The notes under the pieces are model-generated. The model saw only the letters and a list, made by a program, of their open reading frames with translations. It searched no databases and was not told where the DNA came from. Source: Coenobita brevimanus (Eukaryota; Arthropoda; Malacostraca; Decapoda; Coenobitidae). Taken from it: DNA of 64,000 nucleotides. Shown here piece after piece: positions 43,037 through 54,950 of the stretch. Within the stretch, counting starts at the first letter, position 1, and every line of letters begins with the position of its first letter. The position numbers and the translations under genes are program-made. The DNA is taken from assembly GCA_032717465.1 (NCBI GenBank), contig CM064732.1:25047797-25111796 (forward strand). The letters run 5' to 3'.

Positions 43037-45105
43037 TTGTTTCACATCCATTCAGTGTGCAGTGGCTGACACCAGGTGGCAGAATGTTTTCCCATGACAG
43101 CAGCTTTCCCGTCATCTAGTTCAGTCTGTGTTGTTACTGGGTGCAGACTGAGTAGGTGTGCTGTTGCAGTATCTCTATCAATTTATCGCTTGTCCTCTTG
43201 TTATCATGGGCTTAAAATGCAAAGTCTCATGAGGACGAGGATGATGACTAGTACGACAACAAGGAGAGTAAGAAAATGAAGTAAACATATGCTTTAAGCA
43301 GTGAAAAAACATAACCAAATCAGTTCTTCCTCTTGTTAGTCTCTTATATTTCTCTGATTATATCTGGTGTCTTAAATAAACGTTTCTTCTTAAATTTGCT
43401 TCTCCATTGTTTTAACCCACCACGCACCAGTGCCATTTTAAAACAGTCTGACATAATTCCGCAGCCAGTGGCAGTGCCGTTTTAAAACGGTTTAAAAACA
43501 AAAAACTTCACTGTGACCGCATATTTCAAGATTCGCGGGTAAAAATTGGCAGGCATGTAAGGTAACTGATCCACTACCATCCCTCAGGCAGTCAAGGCCA
43601 TACACTCACTCGCTTCCCCCCTCATCCTCGCTCTGCCTCACTCTGCCTTTGTGCCTCACCCAGTGCTGTACATAGTGAAGGCATTTTGTAAATATTTTCA
43701 TGTAAGTGTAAGTTGTAAATATTTTCTGGTAAGTGTAAGGACTATATAGTGAAGGCAAGTTGTAAATACCTTCTTGTAAGTGCCAGGACTATATGTAATG
43801 AAATCAGGTTGTACCTGTCTTCAAGTAAGTGTAAGATAATGCATTCACAGTGAGAAAGACATGCAAATTGTGATAGATGCTGAAGTAATAAGTAATTGGA
43901 AAAGTGTACTGAACATTGCTATACCTTCCCAGCATAAATACCTGAGTATACGTTACATAGAAAACGGCTTTCTCAAGAACGTGGTGAGCGTGAGAGAGCG
44001 GCTATACCTGTACACAAGTATGCAGCACTCAATAAAACTCATTTCCGAGCCTCAGTGAGCTTTTTTAATGGCAAAATCCGTTGTTTCCACATCAAAATCT
44101 ATCATTATAGCCAAAAAAAAAAAGGTCGAAAAATGGCCGGCACTGGGGTGACCCATAGGGCTAAGAATAGCCGGCACGTTGTGGGTCAAGCTGTTCAGTT
44201 GTGACAACTCATTTGATTCGTCAGCGTAATGGCAGAGGGAACTGTCTGAACTGAAGTATTTAACTAAATCCAACCAAACCTTGCTGAACTGTACCTAATA
44301 ATTTAACCTAGCCTAACTTCCAGTTGGGAAATTAGGATATGAAATTCACCTTTGAGGACATTAAGTTTCTTCTTTTACACAGGGAACAAGCACTCGTCCA
44401 TAGGGCTGAAGGAACTAAGGAACTTTATTCTTTTAACAGATGAGTAAATTTTTCAACAGGAAAAGGTAATTTACCACCCTGAGTATGGTCAGAAAAATAC
44501 AGAAAACCAAATGGAGGAATATGCATTGGTAAAAGCCGCTTAAATTAAAATGTACATTTATCCAAAAAAGACTTTTGCTAAACTTAGCAAGGGGATACTC
44601 ATGGTCAACAATTTTGCAAACTTTTTCACTGATATAAGTCTCTTCATGGAAATGAGTCTAAAATTCATGCACGGATTGGACACGTTATTGGTTACATACA
44701 GACAGGTAGAGAAAGACCTCCAAAATAAAATGATGTAACTATCTATCCTCTGCTACTTCAAGCCATCATGCAAGTCAACTGATACTGGGACACAGCCGTC
44801 CACCAGCACGGCACTCTAGCCAGATGATAACCTTCGCAATTCTGCCATAAAGTTGTATATTAAATCACTTTTTATCAAACTTTTGATTATTTGTTTATGA
44901 TTACATTTGGTACGGTTTAATTTTGTGTAATAAAGACCAGAAAAATTAAACATTTTTTCATGTTATACCCCGTTTACCTTCGACCAAGATTTCCATAACT
45001 CTGTTTTGTCCATAAAAAGTTAAGTTCACCAACAACGGTTTTCCCAGACACGGTGATTTTCAGGAACCTAACCCCTGTGGCTGGCGGGGAGTACTATATT
45101 CCATA
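43035..45105 (-). repeat. Large inverted repeat, right arm
   Basis: The reverse complement aligns with 26362-27394 joined to 39110-39366. It carries the element 1 target uninterrupted (43281-43292) and contains a 770-bp TTAA element absent from the left arm (43416-44185). It is therefore an independent reference for both insertions. Unit length without insertions is about 1.3 kb. The nature of the repeat is unknown; I see no conserved open frame. Confidence 0.75.
43416..44185. mobile_element. piggyBac-like (TTAA) non-autonomous element, 770 bp
   Basis: Preceded by TTAA (43412-43415) and followed by TCAA (44186-44189), a one-base-changed duplication. The ends are CCCACCACGC and, complemented, CCCACAACGT. 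Both are followed by a G/C-rich CCAGTGCC or GTGCCGGC box. The empty site in the left arm (near 27270) supports an insertion. The interior has TTTTAAAAC pairs, repeated GTAAGTGTAAG words and a 65-residue frame (43861-44058) with no domain. Confidence 0.7.
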
Positions 45106-45265
45106 GAGCTTGATCTAATAGAACAGACGGCAACAGGCGTTTTAAAGAGTTAATAAATCGAGGAACCCCACTGTTTGGACCTACAAGATTCGTGATAGTA
45201 AGTTTTTCAAATTGTTTTAATTTGGTCAAAAAGAAAGGGCCTTTAGGTCTCTCTGATCGGTACGT
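45106..45265. other. Short unannotated spacer
   Basis: Sequence between the right inverted arm and the CT arrays. Nothing is recognised. Confidence 0.4.
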
Positions 45266-45269
45266 TTAA

Positions 45270-45271
45270 AC

Positions 45272-45321
<50 letters not shown>

Positions 45322-45378
45322 CAAGTCAGTGTATGTCCACCTTTATTTGTCCCCCTCCATCTCCCCTCCTCATCTTCT

Positions 45379-45437
<59 letters not shown>

Positions 45438-45487
45438 CAAGTCAGTGTATATCCACCTTCATTTGTCCCCCTCCATCTCCCCTCCTC

Positions 45488-45560
<73 letters not shown>
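45270..45560. repeat. (CT)n arrays with duplicated 60-bp interspersed segment
   Basis: Three (CT)n runs (about 45270-45318, 45379-45434 and 45491-45560) are separated by two near-identical segments beginning CTACAAGTCAGTGTAT and ending CTCCTCATCTTCTCT. This gives a compound tandem unit of about 115 bases. Ser/Leu frames across it are artefacts. Confidence 0.9.
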
Positions 45561-45564
<4 letters not shown>

Positions 45565-45931
45565 GAATACATTAGACTTAATAAACTTTCGCTTCGTCTC
45601 TGCAAAATTCGAGTTTTGTTTGTTTGGCATCTCGTTACGTGAGATTGCTTCCTTGCCTGTGCGCTGTTGGTGTGCTGATGCGTGTGTAAGAGTGTCGTGT
45701 TTCTGTGTCGGGGGATATTCATATCTGGGTATATGTCTGCGTGTGTGTGTGGTATAATGTGTGTGTGTGTGTGGGTGTGTGTGGGTGTTTTCCATAAATG
45801 CAAAAAGTGCACTTTCTGTTTTTACTGAAGCACCCAGTAGAGCTGTCTTTGTATGACATAAATAACATTTTACCTTCTTTGTTAACTATATGAAAATATC
45901 TAGAATGTTCTTTAGAATTATATGCTGTGTT

Positions 45932-46109
<178 letters not shown>

Positions 46110-46112
<3 letters not shown>

Positions 46113-46476
46113 CCTCTGTGGTACAGTGGTAAAGTGTGTGTTTTCGTACACTGAAGAACAAGGGTTCGCGCCCTGCCATGGTAAATACTTTGGGAGTGTT
46201 CCTCTGGCCACGTACTGCATTGGCGGACACAAGGGTTGCTGCGGTTCAACCAGTGTCGCATACTGTAAAGTATGCTTGCAACCAGTCGGCTTGCACGGGC
46301 CGATTACACTTGGTTCACAGACTACACACACATCCAAAGCCATTCCAACACAACAATTACACTTACAAGCACTTCTCACTCTACATACAGTCTCTACTAG
46401 ACAGCCCAAGCCACTTGGTAGAGATACATTGGCTGTATCGTCCCCACTTCGGTAGTGATAGGCCGGTAGTGAAACG

Positions 46477-46478
<2 letters not shown>
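46110..46478 (+). mobile_element. tRNA-derived SINE between two (AT)n arrays
   Basis: The head has box A-like GTGGTACAGTGGTAAAG (46117) and box B-like GGGTTCGCGCCCTG (46162), correctly spaced for a polymerase III promoter. The body continues to about 46478, where a second (AT)n array (46479-46534) begins. The downstream array may have grown from the SINE tail. Confidence 0.65.

Positions 46479-46534
<56 letters not shown>
46479..46534. repeat. (AT)n microsatellite
   Basis: About 56 bases of AT after the SINE. Confidence 0.95.
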
Positions 46535-46535
<1 letters not shown>

Positions 46536-47140
46536 CACCATGGACTAAGAAATATTAGTTACTGAATATCCAGATGATGAAAATAACTAAGATACAGATT
46601 AGGTGCGATTTTCTTCGGCGTCTGTGGTCCCTCGCGGTTCACTCGATCACGTTCAGCTTTGCAGGATTGGTATGGTCTTTGTTTTGCCACACTGAAATGA
46701 ATGTAATATTTGTTCCCTGTTGTAAAAATATAAAATCTTACCATCCCTGAAATCTTCCTGTTGTGGTTGCCATCTACTCGTAGTTGTGGTTGTGATTCTT
46801 GTCGGAATTATTGAAATGATGGAAATGAACACTTATTAGGAAAATAACAGCAGTTGTCTTGTGAGAGAAAGCAACCACAAAAATAGCAGAGGAAGTAATG
46901 GTATTGTATTTGTGGGAAAATGTTAAGAATATACATAGAGTTGCCAATGTGAACCATACATTTACAATGAATTTTTTGCAACGTACACCATAAACTTTAA
47001 CAACACTAAAGGCACAGCTGTTTTGATCGGGTCGGTTTCTATCTACAGTATGTATGTTTGTGTGAATGCATGTATACATGTAATGTATGTACGTATGTTA
47101 TAAATATGTATGTATGTGTGAATGTATGAATGTAGGTATG

Positions 47141-47183
<43 letters not shown>

Positions 47184-48120
47184 ATTCTAGCAACATATTT
47201 CAAGGCCTGATTCGATCTGTTAAAATTAGCACATACACTGTGTGTGGGTCTGAGAAAAAGAAATCACTTTTGCTGCACTTCGGTCAAGGGTAAAACGTCG
47301 TGGGTCAAATTCACTGTTCAAGATGTGGTGTTATCTCGTGAATGCATGATCCGATCTAGAACGATAATACCTCACAGTCGTGTGTGGGTAGGGACATATG
47401 TGATCCGAGGTTGGTGCAAATCGATCAAAGGTCATAGTTACGGGTGAAGATTAAAGTTCGGAAGCATCCATGTGCACTTTGAGCAACCTCTTTACTTTTC
47501 ATGTGTCCAGTCTTGAACTTGGACCTTATACTCCGTTCCCTAAGGCCCTACGTGCCACACGCCTTTACATATCTTTACGCTGGTGCTTGTAACCATCTTA
47601 CATGCTGAACATGACAGTTTTGTTTCAGTTAGGACTAGTGTGGTATTTTCATATTCTTTGTGAAAGATTTGTTATGTGTGCTTTGATGATGATTCAAAAC
47701 ATCAGGCAGAATGAGATCCACCCTTATTGAAATTTTAACATGATAATAATAAACATCATCATTAATTTCATCATTATTCTGTATCCTACTTCTTCAGAGG
47801 GGGTGGATAGTGTTTAGAGAGGGAGAGACCACACATCAGTATGAGTGTAAGTCAAATGAGTTATGCATAACGTTGATGCCTACCACAATTTCAACTTAGT
47901 CAGTATCCACATACTGTAGATATTAATGAACAGTCTGAAGGCTTCATTAATAAAAGTGAGTACGCTATGGTGTAGACAAGCCCCTCAGTACAATGGTCAG
48001 TTTCAAAACACTTGTGAGGAGAAGAAATGATTTAACAGCATTCTGGTTTACAAAATTAAACGTTAAAGAGGTAACATGAAGGACCGCTAAGAGGGTGCAA
48101 CTCCCTAGCCCTACAAATGG
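46535..48120. other. Non-coding with (GT)n
   Basis: A TGTATG-rich stretch at 47045-47140 passes into (GT)n at 47142-47179. I recognise no gene, SINE or LINE fragment in the rest. Confidence 0.45.
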
Positions 48121-48389
48121 TCACAGAGTCAAATATACATCTTGCCCTGTGACCTTAACATTCGAACAATTGTTCCCAGAGTTGACTATACCATCCTTCC
48201 ACCTAGTTTTTGTTAAACTCGTATCAAACGTTTGAACTGATCTTGCTCTGTGACCTTGATCTATGAATTTTGTCTTTAAAACGAAATCTCCTTTTCCTTT
48301 CCCGACCTTCATTCTTTCCACTAAGTTTGGTTGCAATATGATTAAAACAGTTCGAGTGCAAACATTTGATCTTATCGTGGGACCTTTAA

Positions 48390-48570
48390 CCTCTTCGTGC
48401 CCCATGTCCTCAATATGGGATGGAACTGGGCATTTAAAAAATCTAATAAAGAAGGGAACCCTCAGGTAGGGACCAATGAGCTTCGCAGCTATGAGCCAAC
48501 AGGCAGAGGGCGGTGCACCCAGTGCCCCTCCAGCAAGATCCCTCACACAGCAACTCTGGGAACTAAGAGG
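48390..48570 (+). mobile_element. 180-bp TTAA MITE, first of a pair
   Basis: TTAA at 48386-48389 and 48571-48574. The ends are CCTCTTCGTGCCC and, complemented, CCTCTTAGTTCCC, so an imperfect inverted repeat. It contains GAGCTTCGCAGCTATGAGCC and GGTGCACCCAGTGCC. It is non-coding. The size and TTAA site fit a piggyBac-type MITE. Confidence 0.8.
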
Positions 48571-48602
48571 TTAAACTCGGACAAATCTACCAGTTTCTTT
48601 AA

Positions 48603-48782
48603 CCTCTTTGTGCCCTGTGTCCTCAATACGGGACGGAACTGGGCATTTTCAAATTTTAATAAAGAACGGAACCCCTGGAAAGGGACCTATGAGCTTTGCA
48701 ACTATAATCCGACAGGCAGAGGATGGTGCACCCAGCACCACCCGGCAAGATCCCTCGCACAACAACTCTGGAAACTAAGGGG
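48603..48782 (+). mobile_element. 180-bp TTAA MITE, second of a pair
   Basis: TTAA at 48599-48602 and 48783-48786. The internal sequence is about 80-85% like the first copy and in the same orientation, only 32 bases away. Two independent TTAA insertions so close, or a duplicated segment, are both possible. Confidence 0.8.
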
Positions 48783-48786
48783 TTAA

Positions 48787-49225
48787 CTTTGCATGATTTT
48801 TCTGTTTTCAATATCGATTTATTTCACCACTGACTTGCACAACCTTTTCCCAAAGTTCGGTTTTAACTGGACCATAAATTTTATTTTACCTTGACCGTTA
48901 CATTAACCTTTGGCCTGTTTTTCTCAAAAACAGTATGGCACCCCCTTGAATGAACCTCGTTTTGTGTTGTTGCTCAGCCTCGATCCATTTGATCGAGCTG
49001 ACCCCTCAACTGTAGGTAAGCATCTGCCCTTATGGGGTTATCCTAGATGTTCCCTACACTGTTGTTGATGTGTCTGCACCTTATCATGGCAGAGTGTATG
49101 CACTGCTCAGTTACGTGTATGTTGTGTGGGCCTATTCTGCAAACTGGGCACATGTCATCTGTGATTCCACCCAACACAAATTTAAGATGGTAGCTGTGAG
49201 AGGCTAGGTTATGCCCTGCTTCAAA
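48787..49225. other. Non-coding
   Basis: Contains CCTTGACC-type words (48895) and no recognised gene. Confidence 0.4.
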
Positions 49226-49450
49226 CCTATGTAGATGGACTCCATCATCTTTAGAATGTCCATTCATCCAATATATTACCGTTATGCCGGGAATCGAACT
49301 CAGGACTCTCGGGTGAGAGCCAGACAACAATCCATTACCCAACGACCAGGTAAAAGTTATCTCACATTGTCTCAATCTTGTAACCAATGTCCCTCTGCCC
49401 CCACTGTGGGCCTGAAGAGGATGAGATAACCCGTTGGCACTCAGGTAAGT
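49226..49450 (-). mobile_element. tRNA-Glu-like SINE, inverted copy
   Basis: On the minus strand: GGGTAATGGATTGTTGTCTGG (box A side), CTCTCACC in the anticodon-loop position and GAGTTCGATTCCCGGCAT (box B). The order and the CTC sequence suggest a tRNA-Glu origin, from general knowledge. The tail with CTCATCCTCTTCAGGCCCAC is shared with three plus- or minus-related copies that follow. Confidence 0.65.
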
Positions 49451-49477
49451 AGATGCTTTAATCCATCCCATGAACAT

Positions 49478-49735
49478 CCTTTAGGCCCACAGTGGGGATG
49501 GAAGGACATTGCTTACAAAACTGTGACAATATGAGATAACTTTTGCTTTGTTGTGGGGTAGCGGATTGCTGCCTGGCTCTCACAGAGGAGTCCGAGGTTT
49601 GATTCCCGGCATAATGGTAATATATTGGATGATTTCTCCTGTGTAAAGTACAGGTTTCTCTCTTCATTCTGACTTGCTGTAATGCATGGGATAGATTAAG
49701 AGCATCTACTCACCCGATTGCCCGGGGTTTATCTC
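49478..49735 (+). mobile_element. tRNA-Glu-like SINE copy 2
   Basis: GTGGGGTAGCGGATTGCTGCC, CTCTCACAGAGGAGTCC and AGGTTTGATTCCCGGCAT, followed by GTAATATATTGGATGATTT and GTAAAGTACAGGTTTCTCTC. Flanking GGCCCACAGTGGGGATGG is part of the repeat unit. Confidence 0.7.
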
Positions 49736-49739
49736 ATCC

Positions 49740-50000
49740 TCTTCAGTCCCCCAGTGAGGGCAGAGGGACATTGGTTACAAGATTGTGAAAATGTTTGATA
49801 ACTTTTACCAGTTCGTGATGTAGTGGATTGCTAATTGGCTCCCACCTGAGAGTCCTGGGTTCTATTCCCGGCATAATGATAATATACTGGATTATTTTTC
49901 CTGTGTAAAGTACAGGTTTCTCTCTTCATTCTGACTTGCCATAAGTGTATGGGGTATATTAAAAACATCTATTTGCCTGAGTGCCAGGGGATTATCTCTT
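49740..50000 (+). mobile_element. tRNA-Glu-like SINE copy 3
   Basis: GATGTAGTGGATTGCTAATTGG, GAGAGTCCTGGGTTCTATTC and the same GTAAAGTACAGGTTTCTCTC body. It directly follows copy 2, giving a tandem period of about 265 bases. Confidence 0.7.
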
Positions 50001-50200
50001 CCTCTTCAGGCCCACAGTGAGGGTGGAGGGACATTGGTTACAAGATTGTGACAATGTGAGATAATTTTACCTGGTTGTGGTGTAATGGATTGCTGCCTGA
50101 CTTTCAGTTGAGAGTACTGGATTCGATTCACGGTATAATAGTAATATATTGGATGATTTTTCCCTTGCAAAGTACATGTTTCTTCATCTCTAGAACATCT
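50001..50200 (+). mobile_element. tRNA-Glu-like SINE copy 4
   Basis: GTGGTGTAATGGATTGCTGCC, GAGAGTACTGGATTCGATTC and AATATATTGGATGATTTTTCC. The body is cut shortly after the AAAGTACATGTTTC block. Confidence 0.7.
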
Positions 50201-50559
50201 CTGATGAATGGGTGTCAGGAGGTGGGGAGTTTGTAATATGGTGTTTTGACCCAGGTGCCTGTGAGCAAAGTGAGCAGGTAGCTGTTCCTTCATTACTAGT
50301 GTTGAAATGTCCGGGGTAGGCAATTCTTGCAATGGGTGTGAAGATGTTTGTGTGGCAATTGTTTTATGTGCGTAGCTGTGTTGTACGTCACTGTCATGTA
50401 AAGACAGGGGTGTAGTGTGCCTCTTATATCAAGGTACAGTAGTCTTTGATGAGGAGGAAATTAGTTTCTGTGCCTCTTATATAAAGGTAGTCTCTGATAA
50501 GAAGGATTTTAGTTTCAGAATGTGAGCTGTGGGACTTGTCTTAGCATAGACAATGGAAT

Positions 50560-51480
50560 GCATAGGATGTTGTGTTGTATTGTTTGTAAGGTTTTGTAGA
50601 GAGTATCAGATATGATGGGAGTCCATGACAGGAAGGTTTCGATACTACAGATCTAATGTGTTGTTTGTAGAGTAGGGAATGTTCTTTTTGTTGCCTAATG
50701 TCTGCCCTTGTTGTTGCCCTGAGTGCACTGAGTCTAGGAGTGCACCGGACTTGATGTCTTCTATACGGTCCTTGAAGGTGAGTCCAGAGCCATACCCGAT
50801 ATGCCACTCCAAGGATCTGAGTGGATGGGGGTGAGGGTAAGGCATACATTCATTATTAGTTGTGATGTTAAGAGAGCACCTGTATTCATGTTTACTGATG
50901 GTGATGAGTGTGGCTGTGTATTTAACTGACATCATCACCCCGTTGTCCTTGACCCAAGTCTGCAGTGTGATGAGGCAGCCCTGTTGCAGTATTTGGGCTA
51001 GGTCTGCAATGTGGTGTGCGGATTTGGTGATGTCATCTGCATACACAGCAACATTTGTGGGTGGCTGGGATTGTGGGAATGTCATGCATGTATAGACTGA
51101 TGAGTGTGAGTAAGAACAGAACCCTGTGAGATTTTGCTGGGGAAGTTTCGTGTTCGTGACGGCATATCTTAGTATGTAATATGTGCCTGATTACCAGACA
51201 ATGACAAGCTAGTGTTTGTTGTTGTTATCTTTGTTTGTGTTGTACAGTATATCTTGGTAATTTGTTTCCATCGGAGAATGGCATCAAAGACTTTATTAAT
51301 GTCTATTGTTGCGAAATGTATGCATTGTGTGGGTGTTATGAAGTTCATGCTGCCCGATGCTTGTTGTGTGAGATTAGTCAGTAAGATGTTTGTACTGCAG
51401 AGAGTAGAGCTCTATACCCGTGATCAATTTTTCAAAATATTGGGAATGCTGCAGTATTCATGTAAGTAGCTGCTGATGCT
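50560..51480 (-). pseudogene. LINE reverse transcriptase palm fragment
   Basis: The frame 51085-50645 contains VAVYADDITKSA with an intact YADD, then LTFKDRIEDI, which usually follows in Jockey-type RTs. Upstream, in another frame (about 51280-51310), is FATIDINKVFDAI, the [12 protein letters not shown] motif. Near 51110-51150 is SQGSVLTHTH, the QGSVLSP-type motif. Stops between these pieces show decay. Confidence 0.75.
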
Positions 51481-51851
51481 TATAAGGACCTGAATCCCTT
51501 GGGGTCCTTTTTGTTTCAAGTATAGGTTGCTGATGCAGTTCCACTCTGTGCTAACAGATTTCTTTGTTTATTTGATAATGTTATGTGTCTCATATGGAGG
51601 TAAGGAGGTTGTGCTGTTATCAAGTGAAAGGGATTGCAAATGTTGAGAGGGTTGTTTTTCAGACTCAGTCCATTTGACTTATGTTTCTGTGATGGCTTAT
51701 GAGTATGTTTGCATGTTTCTTGTAGGAAAGAATGTTTTGTGTGTTGGAGGTGATGGTGGGATGGATCTTGAAGATGCATATATATGAGATTTAGTGATAC
51801 TGTGAAGTATTTAGCAGAGGTCTATGGAGTAATTAGGAGTTGATATAATGG

Positions 51852-52275
51852 CCTTTACCACACTGGGCAAAATAAAAAAAAATCTGATACCTCTCTACAC
51901 CAGACGATTTTGGATTATTTTATCTGGCTGAATGGGTTTAATAAATCAGTATCAGGTCCCTGAGTCTAATAAAAGTAATCATCCAAGCTAGAAAGTTGGT
52001 TCAATCGGGTAAGGTTGGTGCCACTCAACCTCTGAAATCTTCAAGGTTACTGAGAGAGCAGAGCGGCTGTAAGCCTATGGAGATTGTCACTCACCTCCTG
52101 TGCTACAAATTAGTGCTGTAAGTGTAGCAGAGAAATGTCTGAAGTTAATGAGATACGTTATTACCTTCCATTTTACTTTGGTTGCTTCCAACGACTTCTC
52201 AGTGCTTCAGGAAGTAGATCTACGTCCTGGCATTTTAGAGGAGGACGTAGATCTATGTTGCTAGCATGGTACGGG
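51852..52275. mobile_element. TTAA MITE-like element, copy 2 (one internal unit)
   Basis: Reverse-orientation relative of 17201-17962. It is followed by TTAA (52276-52279), and its complement begins CCCGTACCATGCTAGCAAC. It has AGATCTACGTCC and GGACGTAGATCTATG inverted boxes at 52205-52255. It holds one copy of the 176-base unit (CTCTGAAATCTTCAAGGTTACTGAGAGAGCAG). Confidence 0.65.
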
Positions 52276-52479
52276 TTAAATGTTCCATTTTTTTTTTCTA
52301 ATTTTCTTGTTGATCTCACTGCTTAGTTCTTGGAGCCTTGTAATGGTGTCTTACGTGTGTGAGGGGTGAGTTTTGCTTAAGTCCGTTGCGTTGTCTTTTA
52401 AAGTGGGTAATCTAGGGTGTATAGTTTGGGTTGTAATGCCTGCTGTTGCCTTGTTAAATGTGGTGCATATCTGTTGAGC

Positions 52480-53630
52480 AGATATGCACCACAACGAAGC
52501 CAACGAAGTTTGAGGAGGTTATGAATTCACCTATGTTTGCCTGATTGTTTGTTTGTCCACACGATATCTCCAAAAATTTTCAATGAATTGCAATGACATT
52601 TTGTGGAAGTGTGGGCCATGGGACAAGTGAGAAATTATTAACATGCCCCATCCCGACCAATTTTCCACCACTGACTCCCCCCAATCCTGAGCAATTTTGG
52701 AAAAAAAAATTTTTGACTCAAACCTCCACTTTTGAGAAACATCGAAAATTCATAGAGAAATTGCTCATCTGAGGTTTAAAATACTCAGTACAGGTAGAAG
52801 TACTACTTACCTTACTGGGTTTTCTATCAGGCTCGCTCCAAAGAAAACGAGTTCTATGGGATGGTAACTATTCCACACCCCTCATAAATGATATTTACTT
52901 ATTTGGTACGAATTTATATGTAGTATGAAAGTATATTGGTTTTCACACAGTAATATAGGCAATATAAGCATTGTTTCACTCACCAAACACATCAACATAC
53001 CTGACCTTTTTGGCGACATTACCTGATCATCATTTCTGGCTGTTTCTTCCTCTAATGCTACGTAAATACATTGTCATCGATTAGGGAATCACTCTGGTCC
53101 TGAATTTTGTACCATGGCACGACATGTCTTTACTGGCCAGGTCACTGGTATCAGGTGAATTGCTGAGATAATGGCGTGCGGGGGGGGGGAGGTCATGCAG
53201 GGTAAGGCATTCTCCCTGCCTGGCATCTTGTAGAGGAAGGTGTCCCGTGTATACATACCAAAAATCACGTGCGATTATTGAAAATTGTGCAGATTAGGGA
53301 CATTGCAACTGATGTGCATATATATATGTCAACGGGACTGACAGTGACAAAACGTGTGGACATATATATATATGTCAATGGGATGCAGCGGATTAAATTC
53401 TGAGGCAGGTCCTATGTATCAGGCACAATATCTCCAAAAGTTCTCAATGAATTTCAAGAAAATTTTGTGGAAGAGTGTGCCACGGGCCAAGGAACAATTG
53501 ATTAAATTTGGGGGTGGATCTGGGTCATATTTATTCCACACAATACCTCGACTGATTTGGATCCTTTTTAATGACAATGACACTGATGGAGATATGCACT
53601 CTCTGAGTGCTTTTGAGGCGAACTTTATTA
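52480..53630 (+). repeat. Two fragments of a dispersed repeat with insertion between
   Basis: 52545-52640 and 53405-53625 share CACA(C/A)(G/T)ATATCTCCAAAA, TCAATGAATTNCAA and TTTTGTGGAAG. The second continues with TGCCACGGGCCAAGGAACAATTGATTAAAT and ends with GGAGATATGCACTCTCTGAG. The sequence between them contains GAAAAAAA/CGAAAATTCA and TATATATATGTCAA words and is non-coding. The 109-residue frame at 53354-53683 is a translation of this repeat. Confidence 0.5.
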
Positions 53631-53689
53631 TGTGTCTGTTAATGCTAGCGATGGATGTGTTGTTTAGTGCACTGAAGTGTTGATTTTAC

Positions 53690-54830
53690 TTCAGTGAATT
53701 TTCTCCAGACTGCTTTCTTGTAGTTTATGTACGTGAAACATGATCACTCTGGTTTGGACTGTATTCCAGTGGTAATAATGAGGGAGAGATGATTTATAGT
53801 GAGTTTGAATTTCGTTCAGCAGATGGTGCTGAGTTACTTGTCGGTGATCAGAATGTGGTGTTTGATGAGCAGAGTGGGTAGAGCTTGCTAAGTGTGGGAT
53901 GAAAGTACGTATAATGTGAGGTGTCACTGAGAATGTACATGCTATTGCATTGTGCAGCATTGTCCAGGCTTTGGTGGTTACTTTACTGTATTCCTGCCAG
54001 ACAGTGTTTTAGGGCTGTCCTTTGCAATGACGGAGTTAGATGTCTGTGTTAAGCAGAGGAGACGAGAGTTGTGTTGTGCTTTTACAGCATGGAAGGTGTT
54101 GGGGGAATGCAAATGTTAATATTGTTATTTTCTTGTTTTTAAGCAGATTTGACATTGAGTGGCTATTTCCAATGTTGTGTCATTCTGGAACTGGGACTGT
54201 GCTTCTTGTGTGTTGTCTCTGTGGATGACTGATAGATGAATGTAAGCAATGAGATCTCCTCCATGGTTCTCAGTTCCATCTGAGCGGGTTTATGAGTAAT
54301 GATTGGGTTCGTGGGTGTATGTGTCACTTTGGTTCTTGTTGGTGTGATGTGTAGGTGTCACTTTGGTTCTTGTTGGAGTGATGTGTATTTGTTCTTGTCA
54401 TGAAAAAATTGCTTTTTGTCTTTTTTTTGGGGGGGCACAGGCCATCAACATTTATTTATAATATGTGCATTCACGTCTGAGGTGGTGTGCATCCAGTGTA
54501 TGTCTGTGTCGTAGGTGTAGTGGTGCACAGGGATTGAGTTATGATTTTTGGTTGCGTGAATGATGGGTGGGGTATTAGAAGTGGATGGGGGGGTTGTGTT
54601 TGGTGTGAGAGAAGGAGTGTTTGTGAATGTGTTGCACCTGTCCCACATCCACGAGCTGTGGTGTTGTCTGGCATTTGTTAGTATAATGGTAGTGACGTGG
54701 TTCTATTCTCTACAAGAACTTAACTGGACAGATCCACGTGTTTGTCATGTGCTTGTGATGTGTTGGGAACAGACAGGTCAAGTATATTGTGTCTGTGGCC
54801 CAGGATTGCTTTCAATGTCTATATCGAGAA
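53690..54830 (-). pseudogene. LINE endonuclease remnant with 2A-like motif
   Basis: From 54819 down, one frame reads ILDIDIESNPGPQTQYT before a stop. Further on, GGDLIAYIHLSVIHRD (about 54230) resembles the GG(G)L-x-IH strand of LINE endonucleases. INYKKAVWRKFTE (about 53710) resembles the linker leading to RT. Many stops intervene. Assignment rests on these short matches and on the RT fragment downstream. Confidence 0.5.
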
Positions 54831-54950
54831 TGCGAAGTTATTTCTGTGTCTGTACAGAACAGTGTTGGGAGCAGCTGCTCCATTGTGAGGGAAAGCACTC
54901 TCCCATGTTGACCCGAGGACCTCCTTGTAGGATACAGGGCAGGATGAGAA

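Larger units (their letters stand above)
50341..54950 (-). mobile_element. Decayed minus-strand LINE (Jockey-like), interrupted
   Basis: Endonuclease remains at 53690-54830 and RT remains at 50560-51480 lie in the order expected for one minus-strand LINE, with a TTAA element (51852-52275) and other repeats between them. Every part contains stops and shifts, so this is the oldest LINE in the window. A 2A-like motif lies near the start of the coding region. Boundaries are approximate. Confidence 0.6.
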
